Positions 18,832 through 32,317 of a DNA stretch of 64,000 bases are shown here, one piece after another. This stretch comes from Strongyloides papillosus. Lineage: Eukaryota; Nematoda; Chromadorea; Rhabditida; Strongyloididae. The position numbers and the translations under genes are program-made. Where the stretch lies: positions 1,488,001-1,552,000 of the forward strand of contig SRSI01000078.1 of the NCBI GenBank assembly GCA_005656395.1, read 5' to 3'. Below the pieces are notes generated by a model. That model saw only the letters and a list, made by a program, of their open reading frames with translations, was not told where the DNA came from and did not search any database. How positions within the stretch are numbered: the first letter of the stretch is position 1; every line of letters begins with the position of its first letter.

Positions 18832-21331
18832 ATGCTACTATCACCTGAACAATTTGCTAAACTAACTGAATATGCATCATGTAAGTATATTTATATTATA
18901 TTTCTTATAAAAATATTTTTCAAGATTCAAGTCATAAACTCCCAGATATGCTTCAATGGTTTACACCAAATGGAATGCTTCATAAATATTTATATGATGA
19001 TGGTCAAACACTAGATTTTGATGGTTTTACACACTTTCTAAATGTATATTTTGGTGCAGATTTACCATCAGATTTAACTCAACAACTTTTTCTTTCATTT
19101 GCCTATCCACCAGGTGTTCAACAACAAAGATCATCATTTTTATCAGTTGTACAGAATGTCTTTAATGTTGATGAAGGAATAGGAAATTTTGAAAAACAAA
19201 ATATTTATGAAAGTGATAACAAATTACAACAAGTAAATGAAGAAAGAAGACCATCTCTATTTGAAAAAACACTTCATAATGTTAAAAGTGTATTAACTAC
19301 TTCTTCTGCTACACAATATTTATCTGATGGAAGATATAAAGATAATAACAATATCAATATAGATAATGCTTTATCTAGGCGAATTCCATTGAAACCATTA
19401 GTTTGTTATCTTGCTTTATTAGAAGTTGCTCCACCAGAAGAAAAACTCCAATTTGTTTTTCATGTATATGATTCCGATGATAACGGTTACTTAGATAGTA
19501 CTGAAATTGAATGTATCATTGAACAAATGATGAATGTTGCAAGATACCAACAATGGGATACAATTGAATTAGAACCAATATTAAGGAAAATGATGCAAGA
19601 CATTGATTATGATAAAAATGGAATTGTTTCACTAGAAGAATGGATAAGAGGTGGTCTAACTACAATACCATTATTGGTACTTTTAGGAATTGATTTAGAA
19701 ATGAAGGAAGACGGAAGTCATATATGGAAGTTACGACATTTTTCTAAACCAACATATTGTCATGTTTGTTGTAGTTTACTAGTAGGATGGGGAGGAAAAC
19801 AAGGCTTAGCTTGTGCTTTATGTAAATACACTGTACATGAAAGATGTGTTTTACAAGCAAAAAATAATTGTATTCATACATATACTGCTTATCCAAAACA
19901 AGATATGAAAATGTCTCATCATTGGAGTGATTCAAATAATACTGGTAAATGTAATAAATGTAAAGTAACTGTAGGAATTTTTCAAGGAAAAAAATGTAGA
20001 TGGTGTAATGTGTTACTTCATGATAGTTGTATTAATGAATGGATAGTTGAATGTGATTTAGGACCACTTTCGTATCATGTATTACCTCCTATTAATATAA
20101 TACCATCATTTTTAGATACTAATAAAACAGAAACAACACCTGGTACATTATTGCAAACAACAACACCTTCTGGAAATAAACGACCATTATTAGTTCTTAT
20201 AAATCCAAAGAGTGGTGGACGACAGGGTGAAAGAATTTTTAGAAAATTTCAATATCTTTTAAATCCAAGACAAGTATATAATTTAACAAAACATCCCCCT
20301 GATGTTGGTCTTAAATTATTTAAAGGTATTAAAAATTGTAATGTCCTGGTTGCTGGAGGTGATGGTACAGTTGGATGGGTTCTTGAGGCAATGGATAAAA
20401 TGAATTATACAAATGAGAATAGACCACCAGTAGCTGTATTACCACTTGGTACAGGTAATGATTTAGCTAGATGTTTAAAATGGGGAGGTGGTTATGAAAA
20501 TGAATCATTAACAGATATATTATTAAATATCGAAAAAGCATCACACATATATATGGATCGTTGGCAAATTACAATTGAACCAACAAAAAAAGGTGAGAAG
20601 CAAGATCCACAACCATACAATATAATAAATAATTATTTCTCAATTGGTGTTGATGCAAGTATAGCACATAGATTTCATATGATGCGTGAAAAATATCCAG
20701 AAAAATTTAATAGTAGAATGAGAAATAAATTATGGTATTTTGAGTTAGGTACTACAGAGACGCTACAAAATACATATAAAAATTTAAATGAACAAATTGA
20801 TATATTATGTGATGGTGATACCATTGATATTGGTGATGGACCAAATTTGGAGGGACTAGCACTTTTAAATATTCCTTCCATTTATGGTGGATCAAATATG
20901 TGGGGAACCGCTAAAAAAAAACTTTCACTTTGGAAGAATACATCATTATTTTCACCTATAAATGGTAGTTCTACTAATCTTCATAGTAAAGTTCAGGATA
21001 TTGGTGATAAATTAATTGAAGTTGTTGGACTTGAAAGTATTATGCAAATAAGTCAAATAAAGGCAGGTGTTAAAACAGCAAGAAGATTGGCTCAATGTGG
21101 AACTGTTGTTATACAAACTCATAAGTCATTTCCTATGCAAATTGATGGAGAACCATGGTTACAAAAAGCATGTATTTTACAGATAACTCATAAAAATCAA
21201 GTTCCAATGCTTGTTGGAAAATGTAAGTTAAACCTAAATATATATAAATTATAATTTTTTTAGGTGGTAAAAAACATTTTAATTTCAAATTTTTTCGAAG
21301 GAAAAGTGTTGATTCAACTTGTTCTCGTTAA
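18832..21331 (+). CDS. Diacylglycerol kinase, type I (EF-hand)
   Basis: Exons 18832-18880, 18925-21222, 21264-21331, about 804 residues. The first exon plus YSSHKLPDMLQWF matches the N-terminal recoverin-like region of DGK alpha/beta, which fixes the first junction (acceptor TTTTCAAG). Two EF-hands follow (YDSDDNGYLDSTEIE near residue 200; IDYDKNGIVSLEEW near 240), then two C1 domains (~285-335 and ~350-405). The catalytic domain (~440-570) carries the glycine loop GGDGTVGWVL and PLGTGNDLARC; the accessory domain begins near YFSIGVDASIAHRF. It phosphorylates diacylglycerol to phosphatidic acid in a Ca2+-dependent way, damping DAG signalling at membranes. The closest C. elegans type is likely DGK-3, recalled rather than tested. 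The short last exon ends in a basic tail (KFFRRKSVDSTCSR). Confidence 0.93.
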
Positions 21332-21988
21332 TTTTCTCCATCTATACAATAAAAAATGTTCTCTTTCAAGTATTTAGAGTATAAACGAAAATAAAATAAA
21401 ATTGCAAGAAGTAATAGAAAGCAGAAATTTTATGGAATTCTGTATAACATATATAATAAATAATCTGTTAATCAAAAATTTACTTATTTAGTTAAATTTA
21501 AAAATTATATTTTTATTTAATCTTATAATTAATAAACAACTTTTTTAATAAGCTAATTTTGATAAAATAACTACTCTATATATATATATATATATTGAAA
21601 ATAAAGTTTTATCCATAAAAATAGTTTACTAAAATTAAATCAATATTTTTTTAACTACAGAAAGTATTATAAATAAATTAATTATAATGCAATTTAATGC
21701 AATGGTAAAGTAAAATTGTCAGAAATATCAATTATTTTATGAAAGTAATACACAAATTTTAGTTATTCATTTCCATCATACGTTTTTTTTCTATAAGTAA
21801 CGTCTGACAAATATTATAATATTGAAGCTTTTAATAAATATGTAATATAAAAAAGTGTTTTTATATCACAATTGATAAATATTATTTATTAATTATATGC
21901 TGTGATAGTAAAATAAACGAAATATGTAGAAAAAAAACATATTGAATATATTTTATTCTTATAAAACAAATAGTAATAACATAATAAA
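21332..21988. other. Convergent intergenic gap
   Basis: AT-rich 3' flanks of two convergent genes. A short (TA)n run lies near 21578-21596. Nothing else seen. Confidence 0.5.
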
Positions 21989-24542
21989 TTAAACATAACG
22001 AAAGCATTTCTGGTGATTTTGTGGTAGGCGTGTTTTAAATAATACTGAGTCAACACGAAATTGCGTAAAAAGTAACGGGTTATAACCATATATTTGAGTA
22101 AAAAACCGTATACATTCATGTCTTTCGTTAAAATGAGATTCATCGGATGATAAAGTTTCCGGGCAATTTGGACATCTCAATGTCCATTTACTCGTCGTCT
22201 TTACTGGAGGTTGCCTTGTTAAATGAGAAACTAAAAAATTCATTGCTATATCTTCACAATTCATAAATTCATCAACTTTATCTCGTATCTCTTTTGGCAT
22301 TGTATATGTATAGGCAATCAAATATGACTTATGAATAAAAGAAGCACCAGTTAAAATCATTGATAATTGACATGTATGATTACTATTATAAAACATTTTA
22401 TCTCCATATCTTGCATGGTGTCTTGCTGGAAATCCTATAATTTTATGTCTTTGTTCTCTCCATACTCTAAATGCAAAAATTATTTCATGTTGTTTGATGT
22501 CAATGTCATCATCCATTGAAAAAACAGCTTCTGTTTCTATTTGATCAAAAGGATAAAATCTATTGTTAAGAGAATTTTTTGTAACATTTATAAAAACAAT
22601 AGGAACATGTAAATGAGGCCAATTATTTTGTGGTTTTCTATTGACATTATTCCATACAACTATTATTTTATTTAAATAAGGCATTTGATGAAGTCTTTCT
22701 AAAGATGAATACAAAATTTGATCCCTATTGTATGTTAAAATTACTACAGTAAACTGTTCACGATTTCTATTACCACCTAGTGCTTTTGAAAATTCTACAC
22801 CTGATCCTGGAGAAATTGGACGGAATCCGCTATTTGTGTCCTCATAAAATTCAGATTCTGATGGCATTATTGCATGGTTTATCAAATAAGATGGTGTAAA
22901 ATGAACAAGATGTGGAAAATTATTCCATAATTCATATGAATACATTGAAAGAGAAGTAAAATTATGAGTATATGATGGTGAATCAAACGATGCTTCAATA
23001 GGACCTAAATATTCTTCTTCAATTTGTGGTTTTGGAACAGGACTTTGTGATAATGATACAAATGAATCTCCAAATAATGGTTTTGCTTTTACCTCTAAAC
23101 TTGGAAGACCAAGAGATAATGTTCGATACCTCAATGAAGATATTATTGTCCCAATAATTAAAGACGGTGATTTTAAATAATTTTCTAAATAAAATCTACC
23201 CTTTCTTCTATATTCAAGAATATCTGCTAAATTTATTGACTTTAGTATAAAATGTAACTCTGGAAACCTATTAAATGGTACTCTTATTGCTGCTGTCCTC
23301 CAATCAATAACATCATCAAATGGTAACGGATCAGTCATTGATAAAATTACTGGAATGGAACCAGATAATAAAGCCTCCTCAATACGGAAACTATATGATT
23401 CTGGATCAGGAAAAATCAAAGTAAATACGGATCGTTTAAGTACATCAAGTCGAAAATTCCTATCTCCACACAATCCATATTTCCCCCATTCTTCATTATA
23501 AAATGCACAATTATAGTCAATTAAAACAGAATCTTCAGAAACAATAGCAGATTGCTTTAATTTTTCTAAGAGTTTTTTCCTATAATCGTCAATAAACTTT
23601 CCATTTACTGAAAATGAAATTAAGAATTTCCTTGAATGAGGTAACAAAGGCACTATATGATTCCAATTTTCATCATTGATGGATGGAAAAAATGTAAAAT
23701 AATCAACTCCTTTTCTATAATTAACAATATCTCCTCCAACAACCAATGCAGCTTCTTTACTATCAATTTTTAAGGAATCAATGTTTATCAATACATGATT
23801 TCTTCCATTATTTAGCCAATATTTGAATATTTCAAAGTTTTTTACATCTTCTGATATGAAGGCAATAAAAATACAAGCTTTGTATGGATCACTCGTTCGA
23901 TATAAATTTTTAATCGCTTCTTTATAATATGTTTTCATTTTGTTTGATGAATTGATTGGTAAATCATAGACATAAACAGGAAACATACTAGAAATGGAAC
24001 ACCTTGAGAAATCAAAAACTTTTTCAATTGTATCAAAGTCATTTTGTAACTTTTTCTCTTTAAATATTAATCTATTATAATCAGGATATAGTGGTTTTAA
24101 TGGTAACGATATTTTTACATTCCTCCTATCATTTAATTCTTTTTGTAATAATTTAGCTTCCTCAATTTGTTGTTCCAGTATATCTAGTTCCTCTTTTTTA
24201 CTTAATAATATTTTATCCAAAATTTCAATATCTTTATTTACTTTTTCCAAGTTTTTTGATGTTTCAATTAATTCTTTTTGAATAGAATTTAATATACGAT
24301 TATTTTCTGATTGAATAAAACACCTATCACCCCATTTCCAATTACTTTCGTTACCTTTGGTTAATTTTGATTTCCTAAAAAATCATATATCATGACTAAA
24401 AATATTTGGAATACCTTAGAAGAGGGTTGATAGATGAATTCTCGTCATGGTTTACTAATTTTATTAATAATATAAAAGGAATAATTAGTAAAATTGTTTT
24501 CAATAAAAAGAAGCATTTTTTCAAAGGAAACGGTTGAATCAT
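21989..24542 (-). CDS. rib-2: Exostosin-like glycosyltransferase (EXTL3 / RIB-2)
   Basis: Two exons, 24542-24415 and 24374-21989 (40-bp intron, GTATTC...TTTTTTAG), about 837 residues. Exon 1 encodes a short basic N-terminus and a hydrophobic signal anchor (~residues 9-29), giving a type II Golgi or ER membrane protein. A coiled-coil stem follows (~60-120), as in EXTL3. The exostosin (GT47-like) domain covers ~170-470. The C-terminal GT64 domain covers ~572-824 and shows FTVVILTYNRD, the metal-binding FSMDDDID and the late NCEDIAMNFLVS motif. In C. elegans RIB-2 works with RIB-1 to start and extend heparan sulfate. The open frame reaches upstream of any ATG in exon 2, so exon 1 was needed to find the start; AG at its end plus G of exon 2 restores an Arg codon. 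Confidence 0.92.
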
Positions 24543-25754
24543 AACATTTATTAAATAGATAAAAATAAATTAATTGAAAATTTGATATATTAAAATAGTA
24601 CAACTAACAATTGTTGAGCAAATTTTTGAAAAAACGACTCTATACTCCAAAGATATTTGTTGTTCCAGTTAAGATGTCCAATCAAACTTTGTGTAAAAAA
24701 TTATGTAATGTTTTTCAATTTAATAATTAAAAAAAAAGTTATCAAATATTGTGTGATCAGGCACTTTAAAGTATTTTAAAGGGACCACATCTTTGTATGA
24801 AATTGCTTTATATCAAGAATTATAAAGATTATTTAAAAACTTTCATACCCATTGAATTGTTACACTCTTTTTAAATAATAAACTATTGTAATATTTGATA
24901 AAATGAAGTACTTTCCCTTTAAATTACATAACATACCTAATTATCTTTGTAGTGTAAAATAAATACGATTAATATAGTTTATTTATAAAGTTTTTAAACT
25001 TATTAATAAAACAATAGTTTCATTTTTCATTATATTATATATTTTTAACAGTTATACGTGTTATGTACATATTATATAACAGTATATTGCAAAACTTTTA
25101 GAAATATGTTAAGTTATTCAACTACTTATCATTGACAATTATGATAAATATCAATATTCTTTTATGATAAGGAACCACTATGATACTTGTGATTGTTATT
25201 ATTTAATTGATAGCGCTAATAAATTTTCTAACTAATAAACATTCTTTAAATTCTTATAATATAGATCATATAAGTTATTATCTTGTCAAAATCTAAACTT
25301 TATAAATTTCTCTTTTACAAAAGAAATCAAGATCAAAAGTATTTTTAATAGTACTTTTTAACATTATTTAAAAAAAGTGCATCTACATTACAAGTATTTT
25401 GTTTTTTATTTTCAATTGTAAAGTATAGTAAAATCATTCTTGTAGATTATGATTTTATTAGCCTTTAAATTTGTATTGATAGGATAAATCAAGTATAAAT
25501 AAAAAAAACTTTATTAAATATTTATATTATAATGTAGAATGATAAATAATTAATGTGGAAGGAAATGGTGTTATTATTTGGATTATTATTATGTCATTCA
25601 AGTTGAATAAGAACAAAAACTTTTTTTTTCAATGACTTTTTGATTTGTTTGTTGTAACTAAAATATTATTTACACCCGTTCTTGAGTGGCAAGGCATTTT
25701 TTAAAGAGAAACGTTTAATATGTTAGGCGAAATTTGGAAATGATACTATGAATA
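24543..25754. other. Intergenic gap
   Basis: AT-rich, 1.2 kb, between the 5' end of rib-2 and the 3' end of the claudin-like gene. No gene, RNA or repeat recognised. Confidence 0.5.
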
Positions 25755-26796
25755 TTAATGACCATAACTCATATATCCATAATGATTATTTATTGGTGGA
25801 GCGATCTGAGGAATATAGGTGTTATAGTAGGCTGCTGGAAATGCAGCACTTCCTCCATAACCACTATATGTTCCATAACCATATGGAACCATCGTAGCCT
25901 TGTCATAATAATTTGCCATCATATAAGCGTTATGTTTACTTTCAAAAGCTTTTTCATCTTCATTCTAAAAAGAAATATTATAATTTGTATAGGTAAAATG
26001 TCTAAAGATTTTTCTAAAAACTTAGGTCAAGGGCATTGATAATAATCTTCTAAGTACTTCTAGTAAGTAATATATATGAACTTACTTTCATAGCCTTATG
26101 TGAGCATAACATAAAGATTCCAGCAAAAAGTACAAACCCAATACCAACCCATGATACAAGATATGACCATCCAATTGAAAATTTTGTTGCTTGTTTAAGA
26201 ACTGGTTCCCATGCTTTATAGTAAGGTTGTACATCAAGAACATTTCTTTCAAGATACAAAACATAATGCCATGAAATCATTGCTGCTGATAAGAAAAGAA
26301 CTGAAAGAATCATTAAAATGGCTGTTGTCATGATGTATTTTGGTGATCGTTTCCAACATCCAAAGAATCCAATTATAAAACAAAAAGCAATACAAATAAG
26401 ACCTATACCATATAAAACAACTGTTGTTCTCATAAAATATAATCTTTCTACTTGTTTATCATTAAAATTTTCTCTAATAACACTATCTGGAAAATAGTCA
26501 TTATTTGTTATACAGATAGAGCCAAATTTAGAATACGATCCAATACCGGATGGTACATCATCAGGAAAACAAATATGAAAAAGTCCATTTGAACGAGAAT
26601 AATAAAGAGAGTTATGTGAAACAGCATCTTTTAAATTTTCAGATAACTCAGGTTGTCTATTCATAGCACCAATAATCGTACTTCTGCTAACTTTATGTTC
26701 AGTCCAATCATCACTAAGGATTGCAATAACTAAAAATGATAACCCTAAAAGGGCACATACAGATGACAAAGATAATAATAGCGGTGATGATAACAT
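25755..26796 (-). CDS. Claudin/PMP22-superfamily four-span membrane protein
   Basis: Two exons, 26796-26086 and 25964-25755, phase 0, about 306 residues. Four hydrophobic segments are visible: residues ~5-27, ~133-155, ~163-187 and ~208-230. The large first extracellular loop has a claudin-like pattern: Trp (DDWTEH), then NGLFHIC and a second Cys (GSICI). The C-terminal exon gives a cytosolic tail rich in Tyr, Gly and Pro, ending YGYMSYGH. The start was set at MLSSPLLL because the upstream in-frame extension is low-complexity and is separated by ATTTTTAG six bases before the ATG, a likely trans- or cis-splice acceptor. Likely roles are cell junctions or channel accessory function. I cannot place it in a specific nematode subfamily (clc, TARP-like stg, nsy-4). 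Confidence 0.8.
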
Positions 26797-28207
26797 TAAT
26801 CTAAAAATATAATATTTTAATATATTAAAATAAATAAGGAAATAATATATATAAATATATATATGAACGCAACATTGGTCATCTAACATATATAATAAAA
26901 CATTATTTTAGATAACCTTTCTAAGGCAGGTCCATCATTTCTCTTTTTATGGAAAGATCTCTAAACCAATTCTAATATATCTTACAATGTCTTTTCATCA
27001 TACCTTATATATAATAAACATTTTAAGATATGATTGTACTACAACAGGAGGTCTCCTCAACAATTCTTTCATCAAATAATTTTCACCATCTAAACTCCAC
27101 CTTATATGGATTATTATAATAGAAGGTGATTGTTTATAAATATATGTTGTATTATTTTCATATGAAAGTATAGTAAATGCCGATACACATTATGACTATG
27201 CCATTAAGATTTTAATGAAAGGAAATTCAATAAATATCTTTTATCTAAGATAGTAGTAAATGATGTATCAACTATTCCATTATATATCAAAAAAGGAAAC
27301 AATTGATAATAAAAATAATTGTATTTTACACAAAATATAATCATTCATACTCATAACATTCTTTTCTATTACATCAAAAATAATAACTATTTTTTTTACA
27401 AATCTATACAACTTTTTACCTGTAGTTTAATGCACAATCTTATCACATTTACATATATAATTGTTATAACTAAAGTAACAATATACATGGTTATAACAAA
27501 AAAACAGGTAAGATTATTTAGAAATATGAGCAAAAAAATTGTAATTACTGGCATAACTTAACAACAAAAGATAAAGATAAATCAACTGGTAATTTTAAAT
27601 AGCTAGAACTTGTTATCCATCTCTTCAGACATTACATAAAAGAGTAATACATTACAATTTGATGGTTAGGAAAATGTTATTAATATTTGATTAATAAATG
27701 TCATATTGCGCCAATTTATAATAATATATAATGAAATTTTTTTAAAGTAAATTATAGAATAACATATTTAGTTCCTTGAGTTAAACCACTATCAATTTAA
27801 ATTTTATAAAAGCATCTTAAGTTCATTGTTTACAATATTGAAAATGTTAATAAAAGCAGTGCAATAGATTTATAAACCACTTTTGTAATATAAAAGAAAA
27901 ATATTACATAATATTACAACAAGTGTAGAAATATTTAAAGTAGTTAAAGCAGTAAATTTTAAATTTATTTTCGCAATTATAATATAACTAGAGAACATTA
28001 TCGTACTAATGAAAATAATAGTTAGCGATATTCTAAATATATAGTAGGGATATTAAATGTTTTTAAAGAAAACTCATTAATAAGGGAGATAAACGAGTAT
28101 TTATCTTCATTATACATTAAAACTTTTGATTTGGTAGAAAAATCGCTTAAGATTAAATTTTACAAATCACAAAACAATTTCAATGGCTGGAAAAGGGAAA
28201 AAACTTC
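26797..28207. other. Intergenic gap upstream of the claudin-like gene
   Basis: AT-rich, with short TA-rich stretches near 26840-26870. The only long frame (27319-27561) is low-complexity. A GCGCCAA near 27708-27716 is an isolated match. No gene supported. Confidence 0.45.
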
Positions 28208-28288
28208 GCAGCCAGCAGGATTCGAACCTGCGCGGGCAAAGCCCAAGTGATTTCTAATCACTCTCCTTAACCGCTCGGACATAGCTGC
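28208..28288 (-). tRNA. tRNA-Ser (anticodon AGA)
   Basis: The minus strand folds as a class II tRNA. The acceptor stem pairs GCAGCTA with TGGCTGC (one G-T pair). The anticodon stem AGTGA/TCACT encloses loop TTAGAAA, giving anticodon AGA. A long variable arm (GGGCTTTGCCC) is present, as in serine tRNAs. The T arm is GCAGG, loop TTCGAAT, CCTGC. No intron is seen. The T-run 3' of it could serve as a pol III terminator. Confidence 0.95.
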
Positions 28289-29642
28289 ACAGAGAGGCGG
28301 GAAATTTTTATTACAAAATAAAGTTTCATGTAAATAACTATAATATTTCACAACGCATTTATACAAATTATAGCCTTCTGAAGTTTATATATAATAAAGA
28401 AAATAAACTTCTGTCGGCTCACGTAAATTGTCTAAAATCAGCCATCGGATTGTATATCTTATAGATTTGAAAAAAATATTCTAAATAATAGAATATTTTA
28501 ATTTAAATACTCAAAAATGACTACGATTTTATAATATAAAAAAATTGGGCGCATTTTGTTTTCTAATTTTTAAAAAATTAATGAAAATATGTAGCTAAAT
28601 AAGCTACTTTCTAGTATAAGATGTTTCAAGGTAAGATGACTAATTTTATTGCTTGTAATATTTATATTTTTAACTAGTTTTTATGCTTACTGTCATACTC
28701 GAAATCACAATACCGATGCTTTAAAGCACTTAATCTTTCAGAAAATATAAGTTTTTATCATATTATGGTGATTTTGGAAAATTATTGAATTTAAAAATAG
28801 ATTTCTTAATAACTATTATATTCAAAATAGTGACTATAGTTTTTTGTAATCAATCTTTTTTGCCTGAAAATTAATAAATAAAATTAAAATACACGTTCAT
28901 TTTTTTTCTCAAATTATCGTATTAAATAATTAAGTTTCCTGTTTATATTAAAAAATGTAAACTTATTGTTTGGAATATAAAAAAGAATTACTATAATTTC
29001 ATTCATAATTGTATTATAAAATAATGAAAGAATAATTTTTTAATTATATAACTAATAAAAAATATTATGAAAATCAATTTCGAATTTGATTTTACCATTA
29101 ACTTTCAGTCTTAAGAGAGCCATTAATAGATTTCTAAAAATTTTTTAATGTTATTCAAACATGTATGAATAAAAATTCAAAGCGGAATTTGTTTTTCTTA
29201 TTGAAATTCATTTAAAAGGCAAAAAAAAACTTTGAAACTTGTTGATAGCAATTGCAAATTTATTGTTATGTAGTAAAAAAATTTCATATAAGTTTTAAAC
29301 TTGAAAGAATGTCAAGAGCCATTTTTTGTGATATTATGTTAGGTTAACTCAATGAAAAAGAAAACCACCTTGAAAATCAATTTTTTTTTAGATAGAACAT
29401 ATGTTTGGTGAATGACATTACTCAGCCACTATAATTAAAATATGTGATATTGTGCAATTTTTTTTTATAAAATCTAAAGCATCTCTTTATTCAATTCTTA
29501 TTATTGTATATTAACATTAATGAGCAAAAATCACTTTATCTGTTCATCTTTTTAATGACAAAACTAATGATGATTCATAAAAAATTTATTTTAAAAATGA
29601 ATGTTTGATTTTTGTGATTTTAAAAAGAATAAAATATTTAAC
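28289..29642. other. Intergenic gap
   Basis: AT-rich, 1.35 kb. No open frame, RNA or repeat recognised. Confidence 0.5.
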
Positions 29643-30912
29643 TTATCTTTTGTGATAAGAAAACGCCAATCTCTTGTTTCCAACATCATAGGTAACACAA
29701 TAAGAAAAATGAAATGGTGCGCCAAGAATAAATTGTGTTCCTGAACCTACTCCATCGATAGGTAGTAAATTTATCATACATAAATCTTTTTTGATAACAT
29801 TTTCCAAGTCGGATGTAGGAACATCATACACATTATTACCTATCTTGATTTTAATAATTTCTGAAATAGTATTACAAGGAATTGTATACACTTCAAAATT
29901 TTTGTTCCATATTCCACCAAGTTTCCCAGCCAATGCATCCATTACGTATCTTGGACATAAAAAAAATGGAATATTAATTTTTTATAAATTAAAAATACTT
30001 ACCTCCAATAACACTTGTTCCTGTATCAGCAATGGCATCCCACCCATCTCTAAATACCTTATCTTTATATCCAATTGAACTCAATTTGAATTGCCAATAT
30101 GAAGCTGAAGTTAATTTTTGATATGCTAATACCGGTCCACAATTTTTTATGTCATATCCACCATATGTAAATGAACCACCTACTGCTCCACTAACTTTAC
30201 CTTTTTTTTGAAGATAAACTGTAAACATTGGTTTAGGTAAAATTTTACTTTCTGATGCTTCAATTAATGGTGGTGTAACTCCTCCAAAAGCAATTGACTT
30301 AAAAGCAAGGCCTAAAATCCCATCAATTGGACTTTTGCCATTATCCTCTGATATGGCGTTGGCTTGACCAAAGGTTGTTTGGTCTATTTTTAAATTTTTA
30401 CCATTGCCAAGTAATGATAATGTATCCTTTCCGAAGAATCCTCTAACCCATCCAATACCATAATTAATTCTAAATGGTCTGTCATCTATTGTGTATGTAC
30501 TTGATCTTACTGAATCAAATTTTCGCTTTTGTGAACAGGCTTCTTTTGTTGATCCATTATTGCAAGATTTATCAATTACCCAAACATTTGCTGATCCAGT
30601 ATCTAAAATACTAATTTAATTTCTCTTTTTATTAATCTTACCAAGAACAACAGTAAATAATTGTCCTGGTGTTCCTATTGTTATATTTCCAACATACTCA
30701 GCATCATCATAATCATTAACAAGTTGTGTGATTGAAGAAGATGAATTTAAATGACTTTTTCTTAAACTATTTTGTTTCTCTCTGTAGTATTTTCCCCATT
30801 CACCTGACTTTATAAGTTTTTGCTTAATTGACTCTACGTTAAAAATCGAAATTTCAACAGTATCTGATAATACTATAGAAAATAGAGTAAAAAATATTAT
30901 AAACGACTTCAT
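29643..30912 (-). CDS. Pepsin-like aspartic protease (A1 family)
   Basis: Exons 30912-30642, 30602-30003 and, by protein homology, 29956-29643: about 394 residues. A signal peptide (residues 1-16), a propeptide, then catalytic motif DTGSANVW, flap region INYGIGWVRGF with its Tyr, second motif ADTGTS, and a typical end (NKRLAFSYHKR). It would be a secreted or lysosomal endopeptidase, a family expanded in parasitic nematodes. The oddity is the second intron. The donor is good (G then GTAAGT at 30002), but the position that keeps the frame and gives the expected Gly-Pro-Arg-Tyr-Val-Met reading has AT, not AG (29958-29957). The nearest AG (29951-29950) shifts the frame and hits a stop at once. 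The gene is therefore either spliced at a non-canonical site, damaged, or miscalled by one base. Confidence 0.85.
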
Positions 30913-31526
30913 TGATAATTTATTCGTAAATTTTTATTATTACTTATATATGTTATTTGTGTTTATTTAATAATGATAATCGTATAAATTGATACTTAAA
31001 TTTTAAAGATAAAAAATTAGTGCTGTAAGTTTTTAAATTTTTTTACTAAAAACACTATGACTTGATTAATTATGATATCATACAACAAATTCTCTATGTA
31101 TTTTTACAATAAAATCTTGTTATTATATTTTTTATTAGTGATAAAAACAAATTTATCTTTTAATAAAATAAATAATATTATATTAACTATATATAATTGT
31201 AAATAAATGATTGTGCTTTATGATATGGTATTGAAACAAACATACACAAAGATATGTATATCATTCTTAAAACTTTTACTTATTTATTGTTTTTCTATAT
31301 ATGTTGGTATTTTGAAAACAAAATAATAAGTTTCAAACATCATTTAAGCAAACAAACATTTTAAAATATTTATATAAATGAATCGTTGTTTTGTTAAGAC
31401 TTTTTTATACAGGTGATTTAGTTAATTGAGTTTTAAATAATAACTTCAAGATAATAGATTGGGATATACATATAAATATGTTAAATAATCACCTTAAAGG
31501 AGGCTAACTTCCTAGGTGGTTGTCAA

Positions 31527-32317
31527 CACTCAGAACAGAATCATCACCTCAAGGTGATGAATTTAAAAACATCACCTTGAGGTGATGATTTTATTTAGAA
31601 TTTACTATACAGGAAGGTGTCTTACAAAGGTTTAACATCACTTTGGAATTATATATATAAACTTGTTAAAACATTTTATTTCGTAATATTTTTCAACCAA
31701 TTTTATCCTATTAATTTTTCTATTTTAGGTGTAAATTAAGGAATGCCGAATGATTATTTATAAATGGGATGAGTTACAAATAAAGATAAGTTTTTTTTTA
31801 CTTTAAATCTAGATATTTTTTAGGCCCATGCATGGAATTGTTATTTATATTTCAAAATCAACAGGAACATTCAAGTATAAAAGTAAGTTATTGTTTCAGT
31901 TAACATTTATAATTGTTTTTTGTTTGTAGGATAAGTGAATCTTACTATTTAGCATGCAGGTACGGGTTATTGCCAATCTAGGTAAGTTTTACCACTATAT
32001 TTATAGTTATTATTTATTGCTTTTGTTGTCATTATCTTTGTTAAATTTAAAGTTTTAAATATTTATTAAATTGTTATATTACTTTGTATTTATTGTTATA
32101 TCTTTATTTTATAATAAAAAATCTTAATTATTACTTTTAATTGTTGAAATATAGCTATAAATAAGAACATTGCTATAAACAGATGTTCTAAAACATTCTA
32201 TTGGAGAAGGGTATCCCTTTTGTATTTTTTTAAAATCATCACCTCAAGGTGATGAATTAGTATACACCTAAAAAAGTGCGAAATCATCACCTTGAGGTGA
32301 TGCTTTCTTTCTGAGTG
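31527..32317. mobile_element. ~790-bp element with palindromic terminal inverted repeats
   Basis: Ends are CACTCAGAA (31527-31535) and TTCTGAGTG (32309-32317). Just inside lie four copies of a near-palindrome, TCATCACCTCAAGGTGATGA, in alternating orientation: 31541-31560 forward, 31570-31588 reverse, 32236-32255 forward, 32284-32302 reverse. Each end can thus form its own perfect ~20-bp hairpin. The two ends are also inverted copies of each other. No open reading frame lies between. This fits a non-autonomous DNA transposon (MITE) with foldback ends. A target duplication is not clear. Confidence 0.6.

Noticed and set aside
26797..26889. N-terminal extension of the claudin-like protein
   Set aside because: Tyr/Ile-rich low complexity crossing a splice-acceptor signal; the claudin fold begins at the next ATG.
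27319..27561. 80-codon frame
   Set aside because: Low-complexity Ile/Tyr/Asn composition typical of AT-rich noncoding sequence.
31527..32317. CRISPR-like repeat array
   Set aside because: Four repeats in alternating orientation with unequal spacing in an animal genome; fits transposon ends instead.
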